Assembly: GCF_004917065.1 (NCBI RefSeq)
Contig: NZ_SSYA01000001.1
Location: forward strand, 557,001 to 621,000
Reading direction: 5' to 3'
From: Geomonas ferrireducens
Lineage (GTDB): Bacteria; Desulfobacterota; Desulfuromonadia; Geobacterales; Geobacteraceae
DNA length: 64,000 nt
In this document: one piece after another, positions 53,901 through 63,990 of the stretch
How positions within the stretch are numbered: position 1 is the stretch's first letter
Layout: every line of letters starts with the position of its first letter
The notes under the pieces: generated by a model
Database searches by the model: none
The model's input: only the letters and a program-made list of their open reading frames with translations
What the model was told of the DNA's origin: nothing
Program-made: the position numbers and the translations under genes

Positions 53901-55037
53901 CTAGAGGGAGCGCCCCGACTTCTTCATGAGCCGAAGGAGGAAGCCGTCTTTCAAGGTGAGCGCGGCATGGGGGCAGAGTTCTCGGCAGCAGAAACAGCGG
54001 ATGCAGCGCTGGTAGTCAAAGCGCAGCCGTCCCCCCTGCACCCGGATCGCCTCCGGGGGGCACGCCTTGACGCAGATGCCGCAGAGTTCGCACTTCTCAG
54101 GCGCCACCTCGGGCCGCGAGGTGAACTGGTGACGCAGCCGGTTTTTCAAAAACCGGGGCAGGCCGAACTGGACGTCGGAGAGATGGGGAAGGCGCAAGGG
54201 GCGCGCGAGCGCAGTCGCGGGGTCCGCACCGGTGACGGCGACCTCCTCCCGCTTGGATCCCGGGAGCCCCATGTTGCGCGCGGCGCTCTCCAGGTAGAGG
54301 AGCTTCTTCGGGATCCCCGCAACCTCGGCGGCGACCTGGTCCACGGCCACCGCGTTGTCCCCCGCCATCAAAAGCCCCACCTCGCAGGGGTCCCCGCTAC
54401 CCGGCCCGTCCCCCTCCATCGCCACCACCGCGTCGACGATGTTCAGGTCCGGCTCGCGCAGCATATATACCTCGATAAGCATCCGCGCGAAGAGTTCCTT
54501 GTCCGCCCCCGCCTTCAGGTGCCAGGCCGCCTTCCGGGTCCCGACCACGGCGCCGAAAAGGTTCTTCACGCAGCAGGTCATGGTCATCATCTCGTGCGTC
54601 TTCAGCTTCGGGAGGTTGATCAGGCGGTCCGCTTCGAGGTAGGGGCGGGCGAGTTCGAACTCCCGGAAGGTCCCCGTTCCGCCGACCGTCGCGCTTTCCT
54701 CGAAGGGAACGAACTCCGCCCCGGTCTCCTCGATGACGCGCATCATGCCGGAGCGCTCGGCGACGCGCCTGCCGCTTCCCACGCCGGGTGAATCACCGAC
54801 GAGCGCGATGCCGCCTGCATGCTGCACGGCGAGGATGACGGCGCGCAGCACCTCGGGGTGGGTGGTGACCGCCGCCTCAGGGGGCTTCGCCGAGAGGAGG
54901 TTCGGCTTGATCAGTACCCGCTCGCCCGGCTTCACGTAACGCTCCATCCCCCCTAACGGTTCGAGCAGGCGCGCGAGTCCTTCTTCCACCTCTTCCCGTT
55001 CATACCGCGCCACCCTTTGCAGCGACACCTGGTACAT
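53901..55037 (-). CDS. DUF362 protein with C-terminal 2x[4Fe-4S] ferredoxin domain
   Basis: 378 residues. DUF362 core (about 35-270; [40 protein letters not shown]) followed by a bacterial ferredoxin domain with two CxxCxxCxxxCP clusters ([16 protein letters not shown] and [16 protein letters not shown], about 310-360). Proteins of this form are thought to be iron-sulfur redox proteins; the substrate is unknown. It is divergent from xerC. Confidence 0.82.
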   Translation of the reverse strand: MYQVSLQRVARYEREEVEEGLARLLEPLGGMERYVKPGERVLIKPNLLSAKPPEAAVTTHPEVLRAVILAVQHAGGIALVGDSPGVGSGRRVAERSGMMRVIEETGAEFVPFEESATVGGTGTFREFELARPYLEADRLINLPKLKTHEMMTMTCCVKNLFGAVVGTRKAAWHLKAGADKELFARMLIEVYMLREPDLNIVDAVVAMEGDGPGSGDPCEVGLLMAGDNAVAVDQVAAEVAGIPKKLLYLESAARNMGLPGSKREEVAVTGADPATALARPLRLPHLSDVQFGLPRFLKNRLRHQFTSRPEVAPEKCELCGICVKACPPEAIRVQGGRLRFDYQRCIRCFCCRELCPHAALTLKDGFLLRLMKKSGRSL

Positions 55038-55097
55038 GCCCCCTCCCCGTCAAAAGCTGTTGTAAAGTTCCACCGCACTGAGGTAGATTCCCATACC

Positions 55098-55976
55098 ATG
55101 AAACGGGCCATCGAGCAATTCTGCAGCTACCTCGAAAACGAGCGCAACGTCTCGCAGCACACCCTCGCCGCCTACCGAAGCGACCTCCACCAGTTCGCCC
55201 TTTTCCTAGATCCGCACGGCACCTTTTCCCTCGCGGAGGTGAATCACCTCGCCATCCGGCGCTACCTCGCCCATCTGCACAAGGGGCACGCGAAGAGTTC
55301 CATCGGCAGAAAGCTCTCCGCCATCAGGGCCCTCTTCCGTTACCTTTTGCGCGAGGGGCAGGTGGAGAAAAACCCCGCCGAGTTGGTCAGTACGCCGAAG
55401 AAGGAAAAGCGCCTCCCCTTTCACCTGAACATCGACCAGGTCGAGGCGCTCGTCGAGGCACCGCGCGGAGCGGACGTCCTCTCGCTCCGGGACCGTGCCG
55501 TACTGGAGACGCTCTACTCCTGCGGGCTCAGGGTGAGCGAACTCACCGGGATGAACGTCGGCGACCTGGACCTTCCCGGGGCGCTGGTACGGGTGCTGGG
55601 CAAGGGGGGGAAGGAGCGCATCGTGCCGGTCGGGTCCTGCGCCCGGGAAGCGCTCACCGCCTACCTCGAGGAGCGCGGCAACCCGCAACCTTCCGAGCCG
55701 CTCATCCTGAACGCCCGCGGCGGCCGTCTGACGAGAAGGAGCGTAGCGCGCATCGTCGACGCCCACATGCTGCTGATCGCCACCATGCGCAAGGTCTCCC
55801 CCCACACGCTGCGCCACACTTTCGCCACCCATCTCCTCGAAGGGGGCGCCGACCTGCGGGCGATCCAGGAGCTGTTAGGACACGCCTCGCTCTCCACCAC
55901 CCAAAAGTACACCCACGTCAGCATCGACAAGCTGATGGAGGTCTACGACAAGGCCCACCCGAAGGCACGCTCCTAG
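55098..55976 (+). CDS. xerC: Tyrosine recombinase XerC
   Basis: 292 residues. N-terminal SAM-like core-binding domain (about 1-95) and a catalytic domain with Arg145 (GLRVSEL), Lys172, His236 and Arg239 ([14 protein letters not shown]), His262 ([10 protein letters not shown]) and nucleophile Tyr271. The C-terminal [11 protein letters not shown] is XerC-like. It resolves chromosome dimers at dif with XerD. The start at 55098 fits family length; the ribosome site is weak (AGGT, 14 nt away). There is no sign of a mobile element around it. Confidence 0.88.
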   Translation: MKRAIEQFCSYLENERNVSQHTLAAYRSDLHQFALFLDPHGTFSLAEVNHLAIRRYLAHLHKGHAKSSIGRKLSAIRALFRYLLREGQVEKNPAELVSTPKKEKRLPFHLNIDQVEALVEAPRGADVLSLRDRAVLETLYSCGLRVSELTGMNVGDLDLPGALVRVLGKGGKERIVPVGSCAREALTAYLEERGNPQPSEPLILNARGGRLTRRSVARIVDAHMLLIATMRKVSPHTLRHTFATHLLEGGADLRAIQELLGHASLSTTQKYTHVSIDKLMEVYDKAHPKARS

Positions 55977-55998
55977 TTTCTCGCCCCCCTCTACACAT

Positions 55999-56119
55999 CC
56001 CCCCAGCCCCCCAGCCCCCCAGCCCCCCAGCCGCCCAGCCGCCCACCGCCCAGCCGCCCCAGCCGCCCCAGCCGCCCCAGTCGGACTAGTCGGACTAGTC
56101 GGGCTTGGCGGGCTTGGCG
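55999..56119. repeat. Stacked short tandem repeats
   Basis: Successive arrays: CCCCAGC-type units, then CAGCCGCC units, then two AGTCGGACT units, then two CGGGCTTGG-like units. It fills the gap after xerC. Confidence 0.8.
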
Positions 56120-56126
56120 AACTAAT

Positions 56127-56159
56127 AAAAAAACGCCCCGCCGGTTTCCCGGCGGGGCG
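56127..56159 (-). terminator. Terminator of the CoA-transferase gene
   Basis: CGCCCCGCCGG-GAAA-CCGGCGGGGCG followed by T7 on the minus strand, 33 bp past the stop codon. Confidence 0.9.
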
Positions 56160-56191
56160 CTCTTGCTGCGGTAACGATCTGCCGCGGACTC

Positions 56192-57790
56192 TTAGTCCTC
56201 GCAGAGGTCGATCTTCACGTCCCAGTTCTTCAGCTTCATGGTGCCGTTCTTCTCGAGGTTGAGGTGCATCTTGAAGGCGCGATCCCAAAGCTGCGGCTCG
56301 TGGCCGACCTTCCTCGCGAGGCAATCCTTCTCGGCGATGTTGAGGTACTCGGTGAGCTGTGCCTTGTAATCCGGGTGGGCACACTTCTCGATGATGCGAC
56401 GGGCACGCTCTTTCGGAGCGAGGCCGCGCAGGTCGGCGAGACCCTGCTCGGTGATGACGCAGTCGAGGTCGTGCTCGGTGTGGTCGATGTGCGAGCAGTG
56501 CGGCACGACGCATGAGATACCGGTCGGGTCGGTCTTGCTCGGACGGGAAGACGGGGTGTGCATCATCTTCAGGAAGCCGTTCCTCAAGAAGTCGCCGGAG
56601 CCGCCCAGGCCGTTGATCATACGGGTACCGCCGACCAGGGTGGAGTTGGCGTGTGCGAAGATGTCGATCTCGACCGGGGTGTTCATGGCTATGCAACCCA
56701 GACGGCGGATCGGCTCAGGTGCGTTGGAGATCGAGAGCGGACGCAGGGTGATCTTGTCGAAGTACTTGTCCATGTTCTCGAAGAAGCGCGGGAAGCCCGG
56801 GCTGGCCGAGAGAGACAGCGAGCAGGAGGAGGCCGCGTCGAGCTTGCCGGAGTCGAACAGGTCAAGCATGGTGTCCTGGAGTACCTCGGTGTAGACGGTC
56901 AGGTTCTTGAAGGGGCCCTTGGCCAGGCCGCCGATGACGGCGTTGGCGATGGAGCCGACGCCCGACTGGATCGGGAGCAGGTTCTTCGGCAGACGGCCCG
57001 CCTTCACCTCGGTGGTGAAGAAGTCGATGATGTGGTTCGCGATCGCCTCGGAGGTGTCGTCCTGCTCGGCGAAGGCACGTCCCTGGTCACGCAGCTTGGA
57101 CTCGACCACGGCCACGACCTTGCTCGGATCGCAGGGGATCGAGGTGGAACCGATCCTCTCGCCGGCATGGGTGATGCCGAAGATCTGGCGGTTCGGCGGG
57201 GTGAGCGGGGTCAGGAGGTCATGGATGCCTTCGAAGGATGGCTGTCCGGTGTTCACCTCCAGGATGATCTTGTCGCAGATCATCAGGATCTCGGGGATGA
57301 CGCCGCAGGAAGAGGTCGGAACCAGGGAGCCGTCTTCCTTGATGGCGGAAACCTCGATGATGGCGAGGTCAAGCTTGCCGCTCTCGGAGTCCTTGGTGTA
57401 GAAGCCGTAGCCCAGGTCCTGTGCGAACAGGGAGAGGTGCTTGTCGCCCATGCGGATGCGGCCGGCGTTGATGCCCGCTGCGATGTTTTTGCCGGTCTGG
57501 TACGGCCAGCGGCGGTCGATCATGTCCAGAGTCGCCCAACGGTCTTCGGTTTCCGCACCGACGGAAGCGCCGATGAAGAGGTTGAACTTCAGCTTGCCCT
57601 GCAGGTTGTTCTTCTCTACGTGGTCAGCCAGGGCGATGGGCACCACTTTCGGGTAGCCTGCCGGGGTGAAGCCGGACCAGCCAAGGTTCATCCCGTTCTT
57701 GAAGAACTCAATGGTCTGCTCGGGAGCCATGACCTTGTTCAAAAGTTGTTTGCATTGTACCCGGTCTTGAAGTGTGCCGTACTCGGACAT
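56192..57790 (-). CDS. Succinyl-CoA:acetate CoA-transferase
   Basis: 532 residues of the acetyl-CoA hydrolase/transferase family. Motifs: LGWSGFTPAGYPKVVPIAL near the start, PIQSGVGSIANAVIGGL, INGLGGSGDFLRNGFL (CoA site) and CVITEQGLADLRGLAPKERA. In Geobacter such enzymes activate acetate with succinyl-CoA and so close the TCA cycle during acetate oxidation; this role is by family. The ATG at 57790 follows AGGAGGCAGAT. The transcript has a long leader (about 137 nt). Confidence 0.88.
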   Translation of the reverse strand: MSEYGTLQDRVQCKQLLNKVMAPEQTIEFFKNGMNLGWSGFTPAGYPKVVPIALADHVEKNNLQGKLKFNLFIGASVGAETEDRWATLDMIDRRWPYQTGKNIAAGINAGRIRMGDKHLSLFAQDLGYGFYTKDSESGKLDLAIIEVSAIKEDGSLVPTSSCGVIPEILMICDKIILEVNTGQPSFEGIHDLLTPLTPPNRQIFGITHAGERIGSTSIPCDPSKVVAVVESKLRDQGRAFAEQDDTSEAIANHIIDFFTTEVKAGRLPKNLLPIQSGVGSIANAVIGGLAKGPFKNLTVYTEVLQDTMLDLFDSGKLDAASSCSLSLSASPGFPRFFENMDKYFDKITLRPLSISNAPEPIRRLGCIAMNTPVEIDIFAHANSTLVGGTRMINGLGGSGDFLRNGFLKMMHTPSSRPSKTDPTGISCVVPHCSHIDHTEHDLDCVITEQGLADLRGLAPKERARRIIEKCAHPDYKAQLTEYLNIAEKDCLARKVGHEPQLWDRAFKMHLNLEKNGTMKLKNWDVKIDLCED

Positions 57791-57862
57791 ATCTGCCTCC
57801 TGTTTTGTTTTGTTGTCTACAACTAAATCAGCTGAATGCTGACAGATAACAAGGTGTTGCAA

Positions 57863-58363
57863 TCAAGTTCGCCACCGCGCAAGCTCCTTATCCAGCGGCG
57901 CTTTTGCCTTTTCCCCCGGAAAAGTAGAACCGGATTCTACTCAAGAGGGCCCAGCGAGTCAACTAAAAACCCGTATAACTCTATTTTAGATCTTCGAACG
58001 TTCGTTCGATCGATACGTACCCACAAGAAGCATTGTATACAGTATGCAATCTAATCTCAAGTTGCCGTTCACGTCAACAATAAAAAATCGTTTCGCCTCT
58101 GAAAGCACAACAAACACGGCGTATGACGGAGAGTTTGCCCGCGCCGTGGTCGATATTTGAAGAGTGACGCGACCTCAAGTCTTGACGCTGATTTCTCTTT
58201 CTATTCTGCCCACTAGGCTGAGTTGTGCGTTACGGCGGCAGCTATGGCGCAGGAAAAAGTAGAGGGTAGTCTCGCCATGAAAACGGGCTGCGAAGCGGGC
58301 AAAGCGATGGGAGGTAGCGGGAGCGCGTCTTACGCCAAAATAAAACAAACGAAGGGAGGTGTG
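57863..58363. other. Gene-free stretch between CoA-transferase and MCP genes
   Basis: It holds the CoA-transferase promoter and a palindromic CGAACGTTCG/CGATCGAT cluster (57995-58015). A CACGGCG...CGCCGTG inverted repeat lies near 58117-58146. A 60-codon frame at 58223 has no good ribosome site and no recognisable content, and is not called. Confidence 0.4.
57934..57962 (-). promoter_or_regulatory. Promoter of the CoA-transferase gene
   Basis: Minus strand: TTGACT (57962-57957), a 17-bp spacer, TAGAAT (57939-57934). Confidence 0.65.
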
Positions 58364-58403
58364 AAAAGCGACAGGCCGCCCCGATGCACCGGAGACGGCC
58401 TGT
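58364..58403 (-). terminator. Terminator of the MCP gene
   Basis: ACAGGCCG / CGGCCTGT stem with a 17-nt loop, then CGCTTTTC on the minus strand. Confidence 0.6.
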
Positions 58404-58431
58404 GAATGGAATCAAGGAGTGAGATTGGACC

Positions 58432-60513
58432 TTATTCGGCGCGGTAACCGATGCGCACGGCACCCCAATGGCGGTTGTTCAGGATGATGGGGGTCGAGAT
58501 GTCGTTCATGATCTCGCCGGTGTCCCTCATGTAGGTCTGCAGCAGGAACGGCTCGGTGTTCTGCGCCGCCTTGAGGCCGGTCTTGTCGTCGAAGATGCGC
58601 TTGGTCCGGTTGTTCACCTTGTCCACTTCCGCGTCCCCGGTGAGCGGCTTGGAGTAGCGCAGGTTGTGGCTCGCCACGTAGCCGTGGTCGTCCACGCAGA
58701 TGGCGAAGAAGATGGATTCCTTGCGGCCGAGGATCGCCTCCTGCACCGGCGAGATGTAACGATCGAAGAAGCCGTCGAACGCCGTGGCGAACTTCTGCGG
58801 TGTGGTGTTCGGTATCGGCTTGTAGTTACGGTCGAACAGGTCGGTCATGCTGATCCTCCCTGCGGCGACTCCCTCGCCGATGACCGCGATGAAGCTGTCC
58901 CTGAGTTCCGCCGCCATGCGCTTCATCTCGTCGTGCCTGTTGCCGACGCTGAATTTCCCTACCGTCGAGAAGATCTGTTCGGCAACACGGGTGAGCTCCG
59001 TGAACGCCTTGTCGCTCTCCAGCATGTCCTTGTGCACCGCCGACGCCGACCCTGAAACACCGTGGATCTTTTCGGCGATCTCGTTGGTGGTGGCGCTTTG
59101 CTCCTCGGTCGCCGAGGCGATCTGGTTGATGAGCTGCGCCGTCTCCCCGGCGAGCCCAAGGATCCGCTCCAGGCACTCCTTGGCTGCCATGGACTTCGCC
59201 ACCCCGTCCTCGACCCGCTCCTGTTCCTCGGCGATCGACCTTGCCGCCTCGCGGCTTTCGGACTGGATGTTTGTGATGATCTTGGCGATCTCCTTCGTCG
59301 ACGTTGCCGTCTTCTCCGAGAGCATCTTGACCTCGTCGGCGACCACCGCGAACCCGCGGCCATGTTCACCGGCCCGCGCCGCCTCTATGGCAGCGTTCAA
59401 CGCGAGGAGCTTGGTCTGGTCCGCGATGTCCTCGATGAGGTTTATGATGTCGCCGATCTGCGCGGAGGAGGCCTCCAGCCTCCCTACCGTGTCGAGGGTC
59501 TGGGTCACGTTCTCCCTCACGAGGACGATGGAGTTGCACGCCCCGTCCACGACGCCCATCCCCTGACTTGCCGCCTCGTCCACCTCGGAGGAGAAGCCTG
59601 CCGCCTGATGGGTGTTCCCGGCCACCACGTTTAGGGTCGCCGCCATCTCCTCCGTGGCGACCGCCACCGACTCCGAGCGGTCCTTCTGCTCGGCCGACGA
59701 CGCCACGGTGTTCCTGGCACGGCTCGAGACGTGGCAAAGCGAGATAGAGATGTGCTCGGCCAGTTCGTAAAGAACCGTGATCGTTTCGCGCAGTTTGTTG
59801 ACGAGGTGGTTTATGTGCCGGGCGAGGTCGCCGATCTCGTCGTTCGAACGGACCGGGATCTCCTTGGTGAGGTCCCCTTCCCCCTGGGCTATATCTTTCA
59901 GCTTGTCGGAGAAGAAGAGCAGGTCGCGCATGACTGTTTTCTGGAAGAAGACGTACATGCAGAGCATCATGCAGACGAAGAAGAGGCAGCCTGCGGCAAC
60001 CAGTATGGTGATCATCTTTATGGCGCTGCGGTAGCCGTCCTCGAGCGAGGAGGTGAGCTGCACCGCGCCGAGGTACTTGTCCCCCGCGTCGTGGCACTGC
60101 TTGCAGCGCTCTTCGTTACGGAGGGGAACCGCCATCCTCAGGGTGTGGATCCCCCCGGTCGACTCTCTGATTTCAACCGGCTTCCCGTCGGCGAGGCTTC
60201 GGGTGACGTCCTTGTTGATCGCTCCGGTCTCGGAATCCTTGCCGTCCTTGTCGAAGATCTTGATGTCGAAGCCGAAGTTCTGCTCCTTGGCGACCTTGGC
60301 GAGGTTCTTCACCGACTTCGCGTCGTCCTTCATCATGAAGGCCGAAATCTCGTCCACGATAACGGCGGACATGGTCCGGCTGTTCTTCTCCTGCAGCTTC
60401 ATGCTGGAGCTGTACTGGAGCCAGATCGCCAGGCAGCCGACAATGGTGATCCCTACCAGCAGGTTGATCCCAATGATCGCCAGAATCTTGTGTATTAGTT
60501 TGTTAGTGAACAT
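58432..60513 (-). CDS. Methyl-accepting chemotaxis protein with periplasmic c-type heme sensor
   Basis: 693 residues. Membrane helices at about 8-34 and 165-190 enclose a periplasmic domain with a CxxCH heme-binding motif (CKQCH, Cys137-Cys140-His141), as in the Geobacter heme-PAS chemoreceptors. HAMP (about 190-245) and the cytoplasmic signalling hairpin follow (tip region [20 protein letters not shown]). An additional C-terminal ~150-residue domain ([20 protein letters not shown]) looks like a second, cytoplasmic sensor. It probably senses redox state or a gas and steers motility. The ATG follows GGGAGGAGCA. Confidence 0.9.
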   Translation of the reverse strand: MFTNKLIHKILAIIGINLLVGITIVGCLAIWLQYSSSMKLQEKNSRTMSAVIVDEISAFMMKDDAKSVKNLAKVAKEQNFGFDIKIFDKDGKDSETGAINKDVTRSLADGKPVEIRESTGGIHTLRMAVPLRNEERCKQCHDAGDKYLGAVQLTSSLEDGYRSAIKMITILVAAGCLFFVCMMLCMYVFFQKTVMRDLLFFSDKLKDIAQGEGDLTKEIPVRSNDEIGDLARHINHLVNKLRETITVLYELAEHISISLCHVSSRARNTVASSAEQKDRSESVAVATEEMAATLNVVAGNTHQAAGFSSEVDEAASQGMGVVDGACNSIVLVRENVTQTLDTVGRLEASSAQIGDIINLIEDIADQTKLLALNAAIEAARAGEHGRGFAVVADEVKMLSEKTATSTKEIAKIITNIQSESREAARSIAEEQERVEDGVAKSMAAKECLERILGLAGETAQLINQIASATEEQSATTNEIAEKIHGVSGSASAVHKDMLESDKAFTELTRVAEQIFSTVGKFSVGNRHDEMKRMAAELRDSFIAVIGEGVAAGRISMTDLFDRNYKPIPNTTPQKFATAFDGFFDRYISPVQEAILGRKESIFFAICVDDHGYVASHNLRYSKPLTGDAEVDKVNNRTKRIFDDKTGLKAAQNTEPFLLQTYMRDTGEIMNDISTPIILNNRHWGAVRIGYRAE

Positions 60514-60555
60514 TGCTCCTCCCGGACAGAACAGCGTTCGCTGTCGGTGAGGATT

Positions 60556-60582
60556 CTATCGGACGATGATCACGGTACTTTA
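60556..60582 (-). promoter_or_regulatory. Sigma-28 (FliA) type promoter of the MCP gene
   Basis: Minus strand: TAAAGTAC (60582-60575), 11 bp, TCCGATAG (60563-60556). The consensus is TAAAGTTT-N11-GCCGATAA, so spacing is exact and 12 of 16 bases agree. Confidence 0.65.
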
Positions 60583-60743
60583 GGGTGCGTATTCAATATT
60601 ACTGATATTTAATATTCAAACTGAAGGTTCTCCAATGGTTTCTTTTTATGCGGCAAAAGGTTCGTCTGTTTGATTCAAGTCAAAACGACGGTAGGCTTGG
60701 GTATGCTAGTATGGCTGAAAGTCTTACTACCACGGAGGTCGAC

Positions 60744-61187
60744 ATGACACAGCTTGGCGATCAGGAACTGCACCGGCAGCTGGTTCAGAATTGCAACGAT
60801 GCAATCATATTTTCAGACAGGGAAGGGGTGATCAGGCTCTGGAACAAGGGAGCGGAGGAGATGCTCGGCTTCAGCGCTGAGGAAGCCATCGGGCAGTCGC
60901 TCGACATCTTCATCCCGGAGAACCAGCGCGCGCGGCATTGGGAGGGATATTTCCGGGTCATGGAAACCGGTTCCACGCGCTATGCGAAAGAGCTCCTGGC
61001 CGCCCCCGCGCTGCGCAAGGACGGCACCCGCATCTCGACCGAATTCTCCATGACCATCATCAGGGATGCCGAGGGGAATATCGCCGGAACCGTGGCGGTG
61101 ATGCGCGACGTATCGGCGCGATGGCAGAAGGAAAAGGCGCTCCGGGGGCGGCTCGCCGAGCTGGAAAAGGGGGCGACGCCGGCCTGA
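60744..61187 (+). CDS. Single-domain PAS protein
   Basis: 147 residues made of one PAS/PAC domain (NCNDAIIFSDREGVIRLWNK, GAEEMLGFSAEEAIGQSLDI, RKDGTRISTEFSMTIIRDAE) plus a short helical tail. There is no output domain, so it would act through a partner or by binding a small molecule. The ATG at 60744 has GGAGGTCGAC ahead; earlier in-frame ATGs have no ribosome site. Confidence 0.8.
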   Translation: MTQLGDQELHRQLVQNCNDAIIFSDREGVIRLWNKGAEEMLGFSAEEAIGQSLDIFIPENQRARHWEGYFRVMETGSTRYAKELLAAPALRKDGTRISTEFSMTIIRDAEGNIAGTVAVMRDVSARWQKEKALRGRLAELEKGATPA

Positions 61188-61201
61188 CGCTGCTTCGCAT
61201 G

Positions 61202-61232
61202 AAAAAGGGCGCCTGGACTCTTCCAGGCGCCC
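61202..61232 (-). terminator. Terminator of the bacterioferritin gene
   Basis: Perfect 11-bp stem GGGCGCCTGGA-AGAG-TCCAGGCGCCC followed by T5 on the minus strand, between convergent genes. Confidence 0.85.
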
Positions 61233-61260
61233 CCTCCCGCTGCGCTACCCCCGCGTGAAA

Positions 61261-61728
61261 TCATCCCACCTGATCCACCAGGTAGTTCTGCACCCCCATC
61301 TGGGCGATCTGGTCCAGTTGCGCCTCGATGTCGTCGATATGGCTCTCCTCTTGGTCCAGGATCGACTGCAGCAGTTCCCGCGTCCCGTTGTCGCCAAGCT
61401 CTACGGCGAGCTTGATGCTCTCGTTGTACCCGCGGATCGCCGTTTCCTCCAGGGCGTGGTCGAACTGGTGCATCTTCGGGATCTCGCCGCCGATGTGGAT
61501 CGGGTCGAGCCGGCTCACGATCGGCCGTCCCTCCAGAAAGAGGATCCTCTCGATCAGCTTCTCGGCATGCTTCATCTCGTTGATGGCGCGCTCACGGATC
61601 GCGGCATGGAGCCGCTTGTAGCCCCAGTTTTCGCACATCTCCGCGTGCACCATGTACTGGTTGGTGGCGGTGAGCTCCTCGGCCAGGCGCACGTTCAACT
61701 GTTCGATCACCCTTTCGTTCCCCTTCAT
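61261..61728 (-). CDS. bfr: Bacterioferritin
   Basis: 155 residues, standard length. Ferroxidase ligands E18, E51 and H54 and heme ligand Met52 (INEMKHAEKLIERILFLEG) are visible, plus the later LDQEESHIDDIEAQL. 24-mer iron store with heme at subunit interfaces. The ATG at 61728 has AGGAGGTCGTCT upstream. A palindrome upstream may be an iron-regulator site. Confidence 0.95.
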   Translation of the reverse strand: MKGNERVIEQLNVRLAEELTATNQYMVHAEMCENWGYKRLHAAIRERAINEMKHAEKLIERILFLEGRPIVSRLDPIHIGGEIPKMHQFDHALEETAIRGYNESIKLAVELGDNGTRELLQSILDQEESHIDDIEAQLDQIAQMGVQNYLVDQVG

Positions 61729-61805
61729 AGACGACCTCCTTTTTTGATGAGGCCCGGCTGACGCCGGGTCCGCTTCCTTCCGGCGGAAAGGCGCGCCGGC
61801 CACCA

Positions 61806-61823
61806 AATTAGTTTATCCTAATT
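61806..61823. promoter_or_regulatory. 18-bp palindrome upstream of bfr
   Basis: AATTAG-N6-CTAATT, 78 bp before the bfr start. Resembles a metalloregulator half-site pattern, but the regulator is not known. Confidence 0.4.
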
Positions 61824-61900
61824 CAAGCGACTGAGAGTATACCCGGCCTCGCGGCGTTGGCAATCTCCTGATGACGCACGGGAAAAGGGGAATGCGGCGC

Positions 61901-61937
61901 AAAAAAAGCGCCGGCCCCTCATGCAGGGACCGGCGCT
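61901..61937 (-). terminator. Terminator after uraA
   Basis: AGCGCCGGTCCCT / AGGGGCCGGCGCT stem followed by T7 on the minus strand. Confidence 0.9.
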
Positions 61938-61961
61938 CGCAGTTACACATTTTCCGGAAGC

Positions 61962-63239
61962 CTAGACCGCGGTCTCCGGCTCCTCCTCGTCGGCGTCGCC
62001 CCCCATGGGGACCGCCTCACCTTTCGGCAGGAGCAGGTTCAGCAGGATGGCCGCTATGCCGCAGAGGCTCACACCGTGCAGGTGCTGACCGGCCACATTG
62101 ATGGACAGCCCGCCGATGCCGAAGACCAGCACGAGCGAGACGATGATCAGGTTGCGCGGGCGGTGCATGTCGACTTGGGCGTGGATGAGGGTGTTGAGAC
62201 CGACCGAGGCGATGGAGCCGAACAACAGCATCATGATGCCCCCCATGACCGGTGCCGGGATCGACTGCAGGATGGCGTTGAACTTTCCGAAGAAGGCCAT
62301 CACGACGGCGAAGCCTGCGGCCCAGGTCATGATGACCGGGTTGTAGCAGCGGGTGATCATGACGGCGCCGGTAACCTCGGCGTAGGTGGTGACCGGGGGG
62401 CCGCCTACGAGGGCCGCGGTGCAGACCGCGAGGCCGTCGCCCAGCATGGTGCGGTGCAGGCCCGGCTTTACGGTGTAGTCCTTGCCGGTGACCGCGCCGA
62501 TGGCGACGATGTCTCCCACGTGCTCGATGGCTGGCGCGAGGGCGACCGGCACCATGAAGAGGACGGCGGACCAGTTCCACTGCGGCGTCACGAAGGTGGG
62601 GACCTGGATCCAGGGGGCCGCCGCGACCTTGGCGAAGTCGACGAGCCCCAGGAAGATGGAAAGGACGTACCCTACCGCTACGCCGGAGAGAACCGGCAGC
62701 AGCCGGAAGATACCGCGGGCGCGCACGGCGACGAGGGCGGTGGTGAGAAGCGAGACGCCTGCGACCAAGAGCGCAGTGTCATAGTCGACGAGAACGGCGC
62801 TGCCGTCGCCGGTCTTGCCCATGGCCATGTTGACCGCGACGTTGGCAAGGCCAAGGCCGATGATCATGATGATCGGGCCGACCACCACCGGCGGCATGAT
62901 GCGGTGGATGAATTCCGCGCCGCGCAGGTAAATGGCGGCCGAGAAAGCAAGATAGAGAAAGCCCGCGGCGAAGAGCCCACCCATGGTGGCGGGAAGCCCC
63001 CAGGTCTGCACGCTGTAGATGATCGGCGCGATGAAGGCGAAGGAAGAACCGAGGAAGATGGGGACCTCACGCCCGGTGCAGAGCTGGAAGATGATAGTGC
63101 CGACCCCGGCGCCCAGAAGCGCCATGCTGGGGTTGAGGCCGGTAAGGATCGGCACGAGCACCAGCGCGCCAAAGGCGACAAAAAGGATCTGCGCTCCGGA
63201 AAGCGCCTGGCGCCAGACCGGTTCTTTTACTTCGGACAT
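61962..63239 (-). CDS. uraA: Uracil permease UraA/NCS2 family
   Basis: 425 residues, about 14 membrane segments. NCS2 signatures: [40 protein letters not shown], and the transport motif with Glu in [20 protein letters not shown]. It brings uracil in by proton symport. It lies 64 bp after upp on the same strand, which is the usual salvage pairing. Confidence 0.93.
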   Translation of the reverse strand: MSEVKEPVWRQALSGAQILFVAFGALVLVPILTGLNPSMALLGAGVGTIIFQLCTGREVPIFLGSSFAFIAPIIYSVQTWGLPATMGGLFAAGFLYLAFSAAIYLRGAEFIHRIMPPVVVGPIIMIIGLGLANVAVNMAMGKTGDGSAVLVDYDTALLVAGVSLLTTALVAVRARGIFRLLPVLSGVAVGYVLSIFLGLVDFAKVAAAPWIQVPTFVTPQWNWSAVLFMVPVALAPAIEHVGDIVAIGAVTGKDYTVKPGLHRTMLGDGLAVCTAALVGGPPVTTYAEVTGAVMITRCYNPVIMTWAAGFAVVMAFFGKFNAILQSIPAPVMGGIMMLLFGSIASVGLNTLIHAQVDMHRPRNLIIVSLVLVFGIGGLSINVAGQHLHGVSLCGIAAILLNLLLPKGEAVPMGGDADEEEPETAV

Positions 63240-63303
63240 GCAAAAACCTCACTTGGAATGGAAGATACGGAGGGGATACCCCCGCTCGATGACAGCAGGG
63301 GTG

Positions 63304-63933
63304 CTACTTGGTGCCGAAGATCTTGTCCCCGGCGTCGCCGAGCCCGGGGAGGATGTAGCCGTGCTCGTTCAGGCGCTCGTCGATGGCCGCCACGTAGATG
63401 TCGATCTCGGGGTACGCATCGGCGATCTTTTTCAGCCCCTCGGGTGCGGCGACGAGGCAGAGCACGCGGATCTGGAGGCAGCCGTTCTTCTTGAGCATCT
63501 CGATGGTCGCCGCCATCGAGCCGCCGGTGGCGAGCATCGGGTCGATGATGAGGGCGAGGCGCTCGTCGAGTTTAGTCACGAAGCGTTCGAAGTAGGTGTG
63601 CGCCTCCAGGGTTTCCTCGTTCCTGGCGAGTCCCACCACGCTCACCTTGGCGTTGGGGATCATGTCGAGCACGCCGTCCAGCATACCGATGCCGGCGCGC
63701 AGGATGGGGACCACGGTGACCTTCTTCCCCTTGATCTGCTGGATCTCGAACTTACTGCCGTCCCAACCGGTAATGGTCCGCGGCTCCAGCTGAAAGTCTC
63801 TCGTGGCCTCGTAGGCGAGCAGGCAGGCGATCTCGGAGGTGAGTTCCCGGAACTTCTTCGTGCTGATGCCGCTCTCGCGCATCAGGCCAATCTTGTGCTT
63901 CACCAGGGGGTGGTTTACTTCGTGGACGCTCAT
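63304..63933 (-). CDS. upp: Uracil phosphoribosyltransferase
   Basis: 209 residues, full length. PRPP-binding loop [21 protein letters not shown]-terminal [20 protein letters not shown], uracil site [17 protein letters not shown] at the C-terminus. Converts uracil and PRPP to UMP. The ATG follows GGGAGAGGCT. Confidence 0.97.
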   Translation of the reverse strand: MSVHEVNHPLVKHKIGLMRESGISTKKFRELTSEIACLLAYEATRDFQLEPRTITGWDGSKFEIQQIKGKKVTVVPILRAGIGMLDGVLDMIPNAKVSVVGLARNEETLEAHTYFERFVTKLDERLALIIDPMLATGGSMAATIEMLKKNGCLQIRVLCLVAAPEGLKKIADAYPEIDIYVAAIDERLNEHGYILPGLGDAGDKIFGTK

Positions 63934-63961
63934 AGCCTCTCCCGTCGAAAAATTTGGTCAT

Positions 63962-63990
63962 ACCATACCGGATTTTATCCATGCAAACAA
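63962..63990 (-). promoter_or_regulatory. Possible promoter of upp-uraA
   Basis: Minus strand: TTGTTT (63990-63985), a 17-bp spacer, TATGGT (63967-63962). Confidence 0.4.

Noticed and set aside
55098-55976. xerC as integrase of a mobile element
   Set aside because: Full-length XerC features, housekeeping neighbours, and no attachment-site repeats or cargo genes.
55999-56119. CRISPR array
   Set aside because: The repeats are 7-9 bp tandem units without spacers.
58223-58405. 60-codon frame between CoA-transferase and MCP
   Set aside because: No ribosome site, low-complexity Lys/Gly content, runs into the MCP terminator.
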